From Bathynomus jamesi (lineage: Eukaryota; Arthropoda; Malacostraca; Isopoda; Cirolanidae), in NCBI GenBank assembly GCA_023014485.1, contig JAJOZX010001566.1, positions 412,501 to 476,500 on the forward strand: a stretch of DNA of 64,000 nucleotides, written 5' to 3'. Below the pieces are notes generated by a model. It was not told the DNA's origin and made no database searches. It was given only the letters and a program-made list of their open reading frames with translations. This document shows, in pieces, positions 34,291 to 46,712 of this stretch; the first letter of the stretch is position 1; the number at the start of each line of letters is the position of its first letter. The position numbers and the translations under genes are program-made.

Positions 34291-34979
34291 TCTTAAGTAA
34301 TGTAAATTCGTGTGTCACTCTAAAACTGCGGGTGACAGAAAAATTCTGTTTTCATTTCCGTAATCAACGTACAAAATGACATATAGTTCAAATAAAAATA
34401 TCTCTGTGACAAAAACTTTGTTGACCAGTGTAATCTATTTCACGCATTATGTTGGTTTATTCCTAATAAATGCTCAGACTGAGAACCATTAAACTCGATA
34501 TACTTCTCAATTCTTCTTCTGAGTGACATCGTTACACACCTCAACATAACAGGGGAAATCTAGAAACATTCAGCTATGCTTATTAAATTCGTCTGCGACA
34601 CTTCGATACGTGCTTCCTTCTCTTGCGTACATGAAGACCAACTTCACTCGCCCATCTTTCGTTAATTTCCCATCCATGTCTCATCTGCAACAGAGAAAAC
34701 AAACTATTAATATAAATCAATTACCCCTATGTTTCCTGATTTTTGTGCCATCCTGTAGATATTATAAAAAGTACAATTACTGTTTGTTTACAGTTTGCGC
34801 CCATTATAGTATCCATCCAATTCTACATACTGTAATTTTGTTTTAATGTAAAGAATAGGATACGCACTAAGTTTTTTCTCTTCAAACAATGGCGGCTCAG
34901 TAGCTCAAACTGTTGCAAATATGCAGATATGCAGAAAACCATAATTCTAATATTCTTTATGGTACAAGTATGTTTCTTC
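34291..34979. other. No gene recognised
   Basis: AT-rich sequence. A frame at 34610-34846 has no domain. Confidence 0.4.
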
Positions 34980-35283
34980 ATAGTTCTTTATTACATGATT
35001 CAATACAACCAAGAGTTTAAACTCTTCTTGAATTTGCGTACATCTGCATCTGTATATTCCTTATTTGCATTGGTAACTACTTGAAAAGGCTTGGTCCTCT
35101 GACTGTGTAATTATAATTTCCCTCTTCAGCCTCAGGATGGTACATGTTAATTCTTTCTTCTCTGTTCTCTACATTTTTGTAACTTTTAATAGGATCTTCT
35201 CCAAGGCATGGCACGACTGATTCACTTATTTTCCGTGCATATATTACGGCATTTTTATGTCCTTTTCTTTTTAGGAAGCGCAT
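34980..35283 (-). pseudogene. CR1-like LINE C-terminal fragment
   Basis: The minus strand reads RINMYHPEAEEGNYNYTVRG and then PSLFK, followed after a stop by LPMQIRNIQMQ. This matches in style the C-terminal tail of LINE A/B ORF2 (VRGPRLFNQLSKDLKN at 57700-57750). The rest of the element is absent. Confidence 0.6.
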
Positions 35284-35419
35284 ATATATATATTCAATTT
35301 CCGAACTTTTCCCCTGTGATCTTATATAGTCTTCCGGTATATACAGTTAGTTTGGTAGAATGAGTGTCACTGCTTCCTTCCTAATCATATACAATTCCCT
35401 TTTTTACAGGAAGGCTAAG

Positions 35420-35425
<6 letters not shown>

Positions 35426-35502
<77 letters not shown>

Positions 35503-35521
35503 TTAATATATATATATATAT

Positions 35522-35555
<34 letters not shown>
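35426..35555. repeat. (AT)n microsatellite
   Basis: About 130 bases of AT with occasional TAATA interruptions. Confidence 0.95.
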
Positions 35556-35556
<1 letters not shown>

Positions 35557-37142
35557 GGCTAGTCTCTTGCCGTGTGTTGAATTTGAATAAGAAAATTATA
35601 GTGATTATTAATGATTATTTTATTTTAAAGGGGAACAAAATTATTTGAGTGTTAATAGAAAAATTTCATAATTATTTTAAAATGGAACCAAACATCATAA
35701 CCGTTGTTACTATTGGGCGGCCAATCAAGGCTAGGTGTAGGAGATTTTAAAAAGGATCTTGTTCACCAGTCTCGTTTCTGGGATCCTTAAGACAAGGTCG
35801 CTGTTTGATGCTAAAGAAATGTAATTTGTGATTTAAAATTTATTTAACTTTGGGTTTCTTCCACGATTCATTGTTAAATTATGAATTCACGCTCGCTTTC
35901 CCCCGTTATTATTACTGTCCTAATTAAAATAAACCGGTAAATAATGATAACGTTGTCATTTCCCACTCCCACGCTTTGTTCAAAAAAATGTTGGCTGCAG
36001 GCTCGATGTCCCAGTTGAAAACCAGCCACGTTCTACCCGTCTGCCGTTTCATGAAAATTAGAAATCAGTGAAAAATATGTATTAGGAGTGAAAATAACGC
36101 AGGGTAAAGAAAAGTAAATAAAATTTAAAGGCATTTCACGACATTCTTGACATATTTACTTTCGTTGTTAGCTGCAATTTCCTTTTCTTTTTTGCATTTC
36201 TTAATGAAGATTGTGACGTCAAACATTTGCATCCTTTTTTTTTTCCAGTATCTCTGCAATTTTCACTAATATGCAATTAATGAGACGCTCCTTTATTTTC
36301 ATTACTGTACGTTTTCTACTTACATTTCATGATAAACTTAATTATTTTTTCATTCTGCTTTTCATCGTACTTAATTTTTTCATCCATATAAAGAAATTGT
36401 ACTTGAGGAATTCCAGCCCTCTGGAATCGATTCCAATTCCAACATCATCTTTACGAAAGATCTTTAGAATCGATTTCAGCCTAAAAGAAATTTTTATTCT
36501 AATTCAAAATCAGTTCTTCGACTCATTACAGTCTTGAAGGTAAGAATTTTCGTGACTATTTCGGTGAAAAAGTCATCGAAATAGGTATGGATTCGACAAT
36601 CCATCTAAATCTTTTATATAATACTGAAATCCAGATTAAAATTTATATCATTATGAATCTTTATTATAAAATTAAACAATTTTAAATTTACTTTTACTGA
36701 AATTTTAAATTAAAAGTTTAAATCATGCTATTGATTTTGCTACTTCTTTCGTCAAATAAAGTTATCTTTCTTATGAAAACATTTTGTAAAAGTCTCTAAA
36801 GGCTTATAGTTTTAAACCTGAGCTCTTCACTCGATCGCAGAGAGATTTTGGTTTCTTGAGATTCAACAAACAACTGTGGACTAAGAAAGAGTCCTTTCTC
36901 TGTCGTATATGAAAGCTTTCTTTCGTAATAGATTACATGGCGGGGATATTTTACATACACTTATTTGGCACCTGTGGTCGGACTTTCTTCATACGGCGCA
37001 AAACATTTTTTGGAATTCAGTGAAAAAATATATGTAACGCCATACGATCGAACCTACATAACATATGTAACACAACCAAAAAATAAAACCTAACAATCTT
37101 ATATAAGCACAAAACAACTTGGGAATATAATAATCACTGAGT
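35556..37142. other. No gene recognised
   Basis: AT-rich sequence. Open frames at 36271-36537 and 36989-37198 are Phe/Ile-rich without a domain. Nothing I can support. Confidence 0.4.
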
Positions 37143-37200
37143 AGGGCCAGAAACTGGCACGCACTGTTACAGGACGGTTGTCCTGCGCTTAAAACCAATA
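37143..37200 (-). repeat. SINE2 3' fragment
   Basis: GGGCCAGAAACTGGCAC matches the body of SINE2 (GGGCCAGAAAGTGGCAC at about 41084 and the complement at 22446-22462). Confidence 0.4.
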
Positions 37201-37764
37201 ACAGCCAATAACGTTCAACAATCCGGGAATCTACTATGATCTTTGCAGATTCAGTGAACTCATGTTTGCTGGGCTCCTAGCTCAGGGTGGGGAGCTATAG
37301 TCCCTGTAAATTAGAATATAAAACAAAGAAAGGCTTACCAGTGACTCTTTCTTTATTTGGAGGATTTTACTTTCATTTTAAGAAAGCAGGCATTTTAAAT
37401 CAAGCTGAAATAGTATCGAGATGCTTGCAAGAGCAGTTCCGGCTTGGGGAAACACTCACTGTCCTTTACGGCTTTACCCAACTTATTAACTCTTTTCGGC
37501 ACACAGGCAAAATATTTTATTAGGTTATTTTATTATATTTTCATTTTATTTTATTTTTATTTTATTATATCAATAATTTTTATTTTATATTTTCTTTCAT
37601 GCGATAATGTCGTTACAGTTTGACGGACGGAAAAAGAGTATATGTGGTGGTTTTAGGATGAAGTTAAGACTGAAACGGTGGTATTATTCTTAACCCATTG
37701 TGTCTGAAAGAGTCAACACCAAAGTTTGAGAACAATAGATTATAACAAATATATAAACAAGACA
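37201..37764. other. No gene recognised
   Basis: A 78-codon frame at 37287-37523 has no domain. Otherwise T-rich. Confidence 0.35.
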
Positions 37765-37766
37765 TA

Positions 37767-37999
37767 CAGAGGGTTGACAAAAATAAATAGACATCACGAA
37801 TGATTGTCTTCAAGAACAAATGGCAAAGCTCGTCGATGAAATGCCAGAACTTGTGTTAGCGTTACATAATGTAAAGGGGAAAGCAACACGATTCTAAATA
37901 TATTGATGCAATAACTCTGTTATTATTGATTGCCTTTTATTATCAAGTCAAAAACTATATGGAAAACGAAGTTGTCTATTTACTTTTGTTAACCATCTG
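37767..37999 (+). mobile_element. Short Tc1-like deletion derivative
   Basis: The ends are CAGAGGGTTGACAAAAATAA and, reverse-complemented, CAGATGGTTAACAAAAGTAA, each flanked by TA (37765-37766, 38000-38001). Inside is the last part of a Tc1 transposase (37811-37897). Confidence 0.8.
37811..37897 (+). pseudogene. Tc1 transposase C-terminal tail
   Basis: The frame reads LVDEMPELVLALHNVKGKAT and ends in RF plus a stop. This is the conserved Tc1 terminus (LVxSMPxRxxAVIxAKGxxTKY type). Only about 28 codons survive between the inverted ends. Confidence 0.75.
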
Positions 38000-38001
38000 T
38001 A

Positions 38002-38879
38002 AATAAGCAATATCTTTCTAAACATTACCTCATAGCCTCGTAGCAGTTCCGTCCGTTGGTCTTTCTTTACACGAAGGTGAAACTGGTGACCCCGTTAAAA
38101 CGCAACATTAACCAATTCACACCAAACCTGCTGAATTAAAAAATGTAAGAACACACTAATCAGAATTGCCACTGTGTTGCGTTTTATTTATTAAAGGTTA
38201 TATTTGGCCGGTATGCCTATATTAATAGTACAACAGGTAAATGAGTATCTGTCAGGCCTCATCAGCCGACTTTTCACTGACAACCTTAAGGAAATGAAAT
38301 AACTGACGGTTGGATTTTATGTTTATTAAAATAACTGTAATTTAGTTAAGGATTTTGGTCTTTAGAGTAAGGGCAAATGTTATTACATCAAACAGCACCG
38401 AGAGAGAGAGAGAGAGAGTCTGATGATTACGTCTAATAAACTGACAAGCTATATTTACAAAATTTCGAGAGCCCCAGAATCCTGTGTTCCTGACTGAACA
38501 AAATCTAGAATTCAACTCCCTGGATTTGCAGGATCTAATGGCACACTTGTAGAGGGTTTTCCCTCAACTTCTGCCCCACAGGGAGCAGCCTTCCTCCCCC
38601 ATTCCCAATAGAACATCTACAAAAAATATAAAAACCGTTACAATCTTTGAGAAGTTACATTCAAACAAACATTTTCAGTTTAGTTTTCCAAAAAAACTAT
38701 ATAAAAAATGCTATATTAGAAAGTTTAATTAAAAATACTTATTAAAAATACTTGAAAAATGTTATATTAACAATGTTCATTACAAATGTTTCTCAAACAA
38801 ATACAAATAAACATAGACGCTATTTCAGAATTTCTTTCAGCGCCATTTATTAAATTTATTACAAATCGAATCTGCACGT
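38002..38879. other. No gene recognised; short (GA)n
   Basis: (GA)n lies at 38400-38419. No other supported feature. Confidence 0.4.
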
Positions 38880-38881
38880 TA

Positions 38882-39275
38882 CAGGATGTCCCACAAGTCT
38901 GAACTCATAGGGAAAATAAACATTATATTTTTAAAGTGAAACAAACACGTTTCTAATGTCAGTTTTACATATTTCAGGAAGGAAAATACCCTGATGGTTC
39001 AGTATACCAATCAAGAGAAGGTGGAACTGGTATTGCTACATGTTTCCGGAAAAAGTCAGACGGAGACATGTCAGTTATTTCCAGAACATTGCCTCTCTCT
39101 GGCTTTTTCCGGAAACATGTAGCAATACCAGTTCCACCTTCTTTTGATTGGTATACTGAGCCATCAGGGTATTTTCTTTCCTGAAATATGTAAAACTGAC
39201 ATTAGAAATGTGTTTTTTCACTTTAAAAATATAATGTTTATTTTTCCTATGAGTCCAGACTTCTGGGACACCCTG
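38882..39275. mobile_element. Palindromic MITE with mariner-like ends
   Basis: Arms of about 170 bases are inverted repeats. The left end is CAGGATGTCCCACAAGTCTG and the complement of the right end is CAGGGTGTCCCAGAAGTCTG. TA lies at 38880-38881 and 39276-39277. The two arms are very similar, so the DNA can form a long hairpin. No coding sequence. Confidence 0.85.
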
Positions 39276-39366
39276 TACAACTGAAGAGATACCTTTCTAT
39301 CACATGATACTAGGTCACATTAATTAAATCGGCCGAGTATAGTCGAATATGGAGCAAATCACAGGT

Positions 39367-39553
39367 CACCTGAAGATCAGGGCCCTCAGCATTCTTTAGT
39401 TAGCTTTATAAGGTTAACTAACGAAAATATCACGACCTAACCTAACCAATCGTCAAGGGCGTACAGTGACCTAACGATTGGTTAGGTTAGGTCGTGATAT
39501 TTTCGTTAGTTAACCTTATAAGGCTAATTAAAGAAGGCCCTGATCTTCAGGTG
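39367..39553. mobile_element. Hairpin MITE sharing its core with 14409-14668
   Basis: The whole 187 bases fold back on themselves, from CACCTGAAGATCAGGGCC to its complement. The inner part (about 39411-39534) has the same order of phrases as 14481-14594: AACTAACGAAAATATCACGAC, TAACCTAACCAATCGTC, AAGGGCGTA. The outer arms differ. No convincing target duplication. Confidence 0.7.
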
Positions 39554-39759
39554 ATCCCAGAACTGTAATAAACAATACCTAAATAAAATAGCCTCTTTTT
39601 TTTCTGCCAGCCGTCAAACCGAAAAGATCCAGATCAATTCCGCTTATGGTAAATTCTTAACAGGCAATCATTAACCAGGATTTTTGGTCAAGAGTATGTT
39701 AAATGATGAAGTATAATTTTTAACAATCCAGCTGAAAAGGGAAAACCAAATTCATTAAA

Positions 39760-39905
39760 TAACGTCTCCCAGCCAAGCCAGACTAATGTGGCTCATTGCG
39801 CTAACTCCCCCAGTATTGTTAATTAGCACTATCAAGAATCGAGCCCCCGACTTCATTATCTTCACTTAGCTTATAGAAAAACGGTGTTACCTTACGGGAC
39901 CCGTT
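39760..39905 (-). mobile_element. SINE2 copy, diverged
   Basis: On the minus strand: GGTAACACCGTTTTTCTATAAG, GAAGTCGGGGGCTCGATTC (B-box region), GGAGTTAGCGCAATGAGCC and GTCTGGCTTGGCTGG. Order and spacing match the copies at 17350 and 41891-42032. The A-box end is cut. Confidence 0.55.
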
Positions 39906-40253
39906 AATTTGTTAATATAGAAAGTCTTGTCAACGAAATATCGTCATCCCAGTGCGAGCAGACAGACCTCCAATGAATTTTAGAAAATTAAAAGAAACTA
40001 ATGAAACAATGAGTACAGTTCATTATAATCAAGTACAATAGTATTATGTAGAAGCAGTATGGTGCTCTATTTAATCTTCTTTACTTTAAGATTTTGATGC
40101 TACGTTTCGTTGTTAATTCTCTCGTCCTCTTCAATACTATGTATATTTGTGCAACGAAATTTGTTATCGTCAGTACCAAGTTTAAAAGTTTAAATTAAAG
40201 ATGTTATTTTGGGTACATTTAGTTTATAACAGTTTATGGCTTTTTGTCATATA

Positions 40254-40297
<44 letters not shown>

Positions 40298-40388
40298 TTG
40301 CAGTATATCGATACAATATCTAAACTTTTGGTATATTTACCGTTTTCTGGAAATTTTTTAATTCAATGACAGAAACTATTTCATATTT

Positions 40389-40430
<42 letters not shown>

Positions 40431-40695
40431 TGGACTTCGAACATTTGGAGTTAAAAGAAATGAAAAGAAAAACGAACGACTAGCTTAACTCTCTTGAGGA
40501 AACAACAACAACAACAACAACAATGGTAGCTTCCTTTCATCGGGAGAGACCTCCCACGAGCCCCAACCATCGTTTCTGAAACAGACCCTTAGAGAACGAG
40601 TGATGGTGGGGCCGAAAAAAAAATCGAAACGGCTCTCGCATAATTCAAAAAGGATCACAAAGAGATCTACTCACATTTTACATTCCCGCACTGAT

Positions 40696-40750
<55 letters not shown>

Positions 40751-40897
40751 CAGTATTAGTCATCAAATAAGGAAAGCGTTGAACGTCAAGGGTGAAGGGA
40801 GCGTAAGTTATATGCGTACGATATTTGAATTTAAATATATTTATCTGTCAATATATCACTCGTTTATTTAATATTGGTCTTATCTTCTCTGCCCTTT
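39906..40897. repeat. Microsatellite-rich stretch, no gene
   Basis: (TA)n at 40262-40295 and 40392-40427, (CAA)n at 40502-40524 and (GA)n at 40698-40746. No coding signal. Confidence 0.75.
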
Positions 40898-41197
40898 TAA
40901 TAATAATAATAATAATAATTAATAATAATAAAAAATAATAAAAATAATAATTAATAATAATAATAATAATAATTAATAATAATAATAATAATTAATAATA
41001 ATAATTAATAATAATAGTAAAAAATAATAATAATTAATAATAATAATAAAATAATAATTAATAATAATAATCAGTAACGGGGGCCAGAAAGTGGCACAAC
41101 GCTTAGGCCAGGGGTGGCAAACCTTTTTACAATCGCGTACCAAAAAAACCTTTAAACCATAAAAAAAAATTCGCGTGCCCACCAAAGTTTATATATA

Positions 41198-41769
41198 GGG
41201 TGATCCGTTTGGGTATGGATAAAATAAAAACGCTGTTAGAATCTACCGAGAAGTGATACAGCGCTCATCTGTTGCACGTGTGGTCATAAAATGTGGGAGT
41301 TTGTAATAGGCTATGCCATCTGCTGCCAGATGTACGAGCGCCATCTGCTGTCAGACTTATGAGACATATGGCACTTTCGAAGATGGCGGGGAATGCACAA
41401 CAACATGCGAAGTGTGTCACTTGGTTTGCTAAGTTTGAGATTGTGACAGCGGTACAGTGTGAGTTTCGCCGTGTGTATGGTGTTCGAAAAGTTATTAAAT
41501 ACGATTCCATAGTGCAGTGGTACCGCACATTTGAAGAAACGGGGTGTGTCACTAAACCACATGCAGGTGATCGTAAGAATTAACCTCTCGTTATGACCTC
41601 TGTCGTGTCCGGAAGGTGGGGGGGGTGGGGGGGGGGTATGTTGAAGACTAGTTAGGTTTGTCACAATCTACCATCTTTGTGGGCATTGTTTGCAAAATAT
41701 TAAGTTATACAATGTTACTGTTTCCATTTCACATCAATTTTATTTTATCCATACCCAAACGGATCACCC
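41198..41769 (+). mobile_element. Mariner-like deletion derivative
   Basis: The left end GGGTGATCCGTTTGGGTATG and the complement of the right end are the same for about 30 bases, with TA-rich flanks. It carries an N-terminal transposase fragment. A G-run (41617-41636) lies inside. Confidence 0.8.
41383..41583 (+). pseudogene. Mariner transposase N-terminal helix-turn-helix fragment
   Basis: About 66 codons begin MAGNAQQHAKCVTWFAK and continue with VQCEFRRVYGVRK, SIVQWYRTFEETGCVTK and a stop. This is the paired-type DNA-binding start of a mariner/DDxD transposase (VQRxFRxxYG, WYxxFxETGxV). The catalytic domain is absent. It may belong to the same group as the C-terminal fragment at 32640-33280. 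Confidence 0.7.
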
Positions 41770-42279
41770 ATATATTACACCAAATTCTAAACATTAACTC
41801 TTTTATTTTATACTCATTTTTTGGATAACAATTTCTATGCTTAGGCGTGCCAGGCAAATGGGCACGCGTGCAATAGGTTCGCCACCACTGGCTTAGACTA
41901 ACTAATGCGGTTCACTGCGCTAAGCCCTGCATTATGGGCAGCATCATCATCAGGGTTCGAACTCCCGATTTCAGTGTCTTCGCTTTGTTTACGGGGAAAG
42001 GTGTTTTATTCACTCAGCTACGAAGGCTGGCCAGAATAGCCGATACTTAAGTTTTTTATTCACAAAAATCATTTAAATCTGAAGGAGTTACTTCATTCTT
42101 GGGAAACGTTGAAAAGATATCTGAGGATATGAAGATGAGGGGTAGGGGGAAGGTGGAATGTCCTTCTTCACTAGTGAAACTGCATAGAATTGATGATCTT
42201 AAAGAACAGATACATTACAGTTTAGGAAATGCATACAGTCTACAGGAATAAGCATATATATATATATATATATATATAT

Positions 42280-42839
42280 TAGTGATGGGACGATACCAAA
42301 ATTTTTAACGATTCCGATTCCGATTCCGATACCACTAAAAAGTCTCAATTCCGATACGATTCTCGATTCCGATTCCGATTCTCAATATTTTTAAATATAA
42401 TTCTATACTTGTTTTTCTGGAAATTGTCATATTTTACTCTGGTAAGATTAACTATTTACATTATGAGTATGGTAATATAATTATAAATTATAATAGATTG
42501 GTTTAAAATAAAAATCAACTGTAAGTTGTAACAATTCATTTTAATCTTCTTGATTACACATCATGGATATACATGTTTTAATGTATAGCTACAATACAAT
42601 AAAAATAAAATTTGTTATCCTCTTTCATTTAAATTTTAAAGTTTACGTTGCAAAACTGGTTCAATTAAAAGTTTAAAAAAATCCTTTTACTCAAAAAGCA
42701 ATCAAAGCAAGTTAAAGAATCGTTTTAAGAATCGGAAATCATGGTACAATTCTCTCGATTCCGATTCCGATTCCGATTCCTGAAAATGCTCGATTCTTCC
42801 GATTCTCGATTCCGATTCCGATTAATCGTCCCATCACTA
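42280..42839. mobile_element. hAT MITE with (CCGATT)n ends in an AT tract
   Basis: The ends are TAGTGATGGGACGAT and its exact complement. They are flanked by (AT)n on both sides, so the 8-bp duplication is probably ATATATAT. Both ends hold tandem CGATTC/CCGATT hexamers. The interior (42400-42700) is AT-rich without coding sequence. Confidence 0.8.
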
Positions 42840-42860
42840 ATATATATATATATATATATT

Positions 42861-43261
42861 ACGTTAAATATTTTAATCAGTTTAACTCTAAATAGTGTTT
42901 GACAACGTAACTTTATATATAGACACGGTTCTTTGAACATATGCGCCTGTAAGCTCAAGTATGAAATTATCCGAAGAACTTCTAAAAGCTAATCGCGATA
43001 GCAGGCGAAGATACACATATAAATTGTCAGTATTAGGACGGACAGCTTTTATGATGTTTATGACAGCTTAAACGCTTGAGTATTATATGCATGAGCAATG
43101 AGCATATAGATATACGATATACACTTGTAAGAAGTTTCTTCGTACATCTTACAGGAGATTGATGTCAGATAATTTATCACCGATCTTTACAATCCACTGA
43201 TTCCAATTATAGCTTGTAATTTGCGTTCATTTAAACTTTTTTAATTTGTACGTACAAAAGA

Positions 43262-43298
<37 letters not shown>

Positions 43299-43337
43299 TT
43301 TTATTTGTAAATGTTCAAATAAAATGGTTTCAAGTAG

Positions 43338-43381
<44 letters not shown>

Positions 43382-43575
43382 CTAAAATGTAAAACCCCAA
43401 TTTACACGCATTGCAAACACTATACTATTTTCATAATCTTTCTCTATATTTTATGTTCTATGAATAGATCTATGAATACAATTTTTATTTTTATTTTATC
43501 TGAAAAATAAAATAACCTTATATAAGTGGTACATTGTAAAGTCTAACGGACCACCGACATTAAGAATTTAATTGG

Positions 43576-43633
<58 letters not shown>

Positions 43634-43640
43634 ATACACA
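42861..43640. repeat. No gene; (AAT)n, (GA)n and (AC)n tracts
   Basis: (AAT)n at 43262-43299, (GA)n at 43343-43380, (AC)n at 43580-43630. Other sequence is unremarkable. Confidence 0.7.
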
Positions 43641-44047
43641 TACAGTACTGTTTAAAAGTTTGGAATCACCAATGTTATGTGATTACGTGATTATTTATAG
43701 CCATTATAGGTCTTACATGTAAGCTACATCTTGAAGGAGGCAGTAGAGTATAAAATACATCAGATGGTTTGAGTTTATTCTTCTCAGCCTCTACATTGTG
43801 CCATATAGCGCTACTCAACTGGATTCGTGTCAAGGCTTTGTGATGGCCATTCCTTTTTTTTTTTTCAGTTTTCCAGCGTTTCTGCCCCTTCAAATATGTT
43901 TTTACAATCCGTGCCTTGTGTTTGGGGTCGTTACATTATTGGAAGATGAAACCTTGTCCAATAAAATATTTTTCATCTGGCACAGCATTAGTGTTGCCAC
44001 CCCTTCAGATTTCGTCTGGACAGTCCGGAAATGAAGAGAAATGTCCG

Positions 44048-46712
44048 GTTTAACTTTACTTGTTCTAATGCTATCCGCAACAGAAAGGAGGCTTTCAGAA
44101 GGTACCGTCGCTATCCAACTCCTGACTCTCACCCAGCCTATATTTCTGCCCGGAATCGTGTAAAATCTGTTCTTCGACTCGCCAAAAATTCCTTCATCTG
44201 ACAAAAATGTGAAAATCTATCCAATTCTAATTCTTCATGCTCTTTCTGGCGTCTAGCTAAGAACTTCTTCAACAACTTTACTTCTTCTTCTTTCCTTCTT
44301 TTCTATCCCGACGGCTGAGTTGCCGTCTCTTCTCCTGACAAAGCTGAACTCTTCGCTCAAACTTTCGCTTACAATTCAACCCTGGATGATTCCGGTGCTG
44401 TTCATCCAACTCCTTCCCCCTCTGACTTTATTATGTTTGAAATTAGAATCATCCAAAGATGTTTTTTTTCCTGCCCTATCGGTGTTCCTCCTGTTGTTCT
44501 AAAGAACTGTTTCTGTGCTGACAAACTCTTTCGTCTTTGTCTTTCATCTGGTAGTTTTCCTTCCTGCTGGAAGTTCGCTTTCATTCAGCCTTTCCCAAAG
44601 AAGGGTGAACGCTCTCAACCGTTCAACCATCGTCCAATTGCTTTGATTTCTTGCCTTTCCAAAGTTTTTGAATCTATCCTTAATAGGAAGATTCTTAAAC
44701 ACCTCTCTTCTCCCAATCTTCTTTCTGATCGTCAGTATGGGTTCCACAAGGGACGCTCCACTGGCGATCTTCTTGCATATCTATCTGACTGTTGGTCATC
44801 CTCGTTTCGGGATTTCGGTGAAACTTTTGCTATTGCGCTAGACACATTAAAAGCTTTTGATAGTCTCTGGCACAAATCTTCAATGTCCAAACTGCCCTCC
44901 TTCAGTTTCTATCCTTCTATCTGTACCTTCATCTTTAATTTCCTTTCTGGCCGAGCTACATCTGCGGTTGTAGATGGCCACTGTTCTTCTCCTAAAGCTA
45001 TTAACAGTGGTGTTCCTCAGGGTTCTGTCCTGTCACCCACTCTTTTCTTTTTATTTAGTAATGATCTTTTAAATGCGCACTTCCTGTCCTATTCACTCCT
45101 ATGCCGATGATTCCACTCTTCACTTCTCCACCTGCTTCCCAAAGCGTCCCCTACAGCAGTCACCTCATGATTCGCGTAGGGACACCTGACCTCTGATCTT
45201 TCTACTATATCTGATTGGGGCAGAGAAAACCATGTGCCTTTCAATGCCTCAAAAACTCAGTTCCTCCATCTGTCTACTCGTCACAATCTTCCACACTACT
45301 ATCCCCTTACCTTCAGCAACACACAACTCAATCCTTCCTCTTCTCTTAACATTCTTGTCGTTTCCTTTTCTCGTGATCTTTCCTGGAAAGATCACATATA
45401 CTCTCTTTCTAAAACAGCTTCTAAGAGGTTAGGTGTGCTGTACCGCCTCCGCGGTTCTTCACCCCCACTCATTTCTCATTTGCTGTCTCTGTACAGGGGT
45501 CTTGTTAGCCCCTGTATGGAGTATGCTTCTCATGTGTTGGGTGGCTCAACCCACACAGCTGTACTTGACCGGGTGGAATCAAAGGCTTTTCGTCTCATCA
45601 ATTCCCCACTTCTTACTGATTGTCTGCACTCTCTCTCTCTTCGCCGTAATGTTGCCCCACTCTATCTTCACTATGGCTATTATAGCGGACATTGCTCTTC
45701 TGAACTCTTTAACTGCATACCTCCTCCTTTAAGGAGAGCACGCAGCACCACTTTATCCACTTTCTCATTCCTTTTCTGTCGAACTATCTAACTCAAGGGG
45801 TAATCGATATTTTCAATCTTTCATCTACTCAACCGGTGAACTCTAGAACAATCTTCCTCAATCCATCTTTCCTCCTGTCTGTGATCTCCCATCTTTCAAA
45901 CGCAGTGTCTAGCAGAGCTGGGCACCGCAAACTCAAAATCACTTCCGCAATCGCAAATCCGCAAACTCAAACCTTACCTTCCGCAACCGCAAATCCGCAA
46001 ACTGCTTGCCATTTTTGGTGCCGCAAACGCAAATCCGCAAACGCAAACCATATTTCCAATTTTTACAGTGCTGGGCACTTCCGCAAACACTTCCGCAAAC
46101 CGCAAATTCCGCAATCGCAATTTTAACTATAAAAAGTATCCAAAACATTAAAGAGGTATAAAATTTTTTTATATCTTTTTAATGTTTAATGTTTTAGCCT
46201 TGTTTTTATTAAAAACAAGGCTAAATAATTTATTACAATAAATCACTATTGTAGAAGAAATAAAAATACTACATATATTGATATATTATATTGAACAAAA
46301 ACACCTCCTGCAAGTAAATAGTAAATAAATTAAATAATAAATTTAATCATTTGAATTTCATAAATTTTGAGACTTAGACACGTTGGCGGCCAGTGACAGC
46401 AGCGTCACAGCACTAGCGGGCTTGGCCAGTGGCCACGTGGGAAATTTGCGGTTAGATTTGCGTTTGCGGTCTTAGTTCCGCAACGCAAATTCACTAATTT
46501 GCGATGACTTTGCCGCAAACGCAAATCCGCAAACGAAAAACATACTTCCGCAATTGCGGAATTTTCGGTTTGCGGAAGTGTTTGCGGAAGTGCCCAGCTC
46601 TGGTGTCTAGGCATCTTGAAAACCCCCGACCTTGATTTTGGCTCTCTTCTTCTTCTATGGGGGTGGCGCTTTTGCGGGCATTTGCCCTTGGCCCCTCTTT
46701 CCTGCATAAAAA
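44048..46712 (+). pseudogene. LINE C: jockey-like non-LTR retrotransposon, 5'-truncated
   Basis: ORF2 blocks on the plus strand: an FRRYRRYPTPDSHPAYI linker near 44095-44150; KKGERSQPFNHRPIALISCL near 44600-44660; DRQYGFHKGRSTGDLLAYL near 44730-44785; ALDTLKAFDSLWH near 44835-44875 (the first catalytic Asp position of RT reads Asp-Thr-Leu); NSGVPQGSVLSPTLF near 45005-45050; HSYADDSTL near 45090-45120 after a frameshift; and FNASKTQFLHLSTRHNLP to the WVGGSTHTAVLDRVESKAFRL-type C-terminal region near 45235-45600. The 3' UTR resumes at 46611 after a hAT MITE and ends in an A-run near 46706-46712. Several stops and frameshifts. Confidence 0.85.
45913..46602. mobile_element. hAT MITE with CGCAAA subterminal repeats
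   Basis: The ends are CAGAGCTGGGCACCGC and, reverse-complemented, CAGAGCTGGGCACTTCCGC. The exact 8-bp duplication GTGTCTAG lies at 45905-45912 and 46603-46610. About 190 bases at each end are dense in CCGCAAA(C) units. The AT-rich interior has no coding sequence. Confidence 0.9.

Larger units (their letters stand above)
41109..41890. mobile_element. hAT MITE in SINE2, itself split by a mariner derivative
   Basis: The ends are CAGGGGTGGCAAACC and, reverse-complemented, CAGTGGTGGCGAACC. The 8-bp flanks GCTTAGGC (41101-41108) and GCTTAGAC (41891-41898) differ at one base. GCGTGCCC repeats lie near both ends. Confidence 0.8.
40898..42032 (-). mobile_element. SINE2 copy with long (TTA)n tail, split by a hAT
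   Basis: On the minus strand from 42032: A-box-like TAGCTGAGTGAATAAAACACC, GGGAGTTCGAACCCTG (B box), then GCTTAGCGCAGTGAACCGC, the hAT insertion (41109-41890), GTTGTGCCACTTTCTGGCCC, and a compound (TTA)n/(TTAA) tail from 41070 to about 40898. It confirms the trinucleotide tail as part of the SINE2 family. Confidence 0.7.

Noticed and set aside
36271..36537. 88-codon plus-strand frame
   Set aside because: Phe/Ile/Leu-rich composition in AT-rich DNA; no domain or neighbouring signal.
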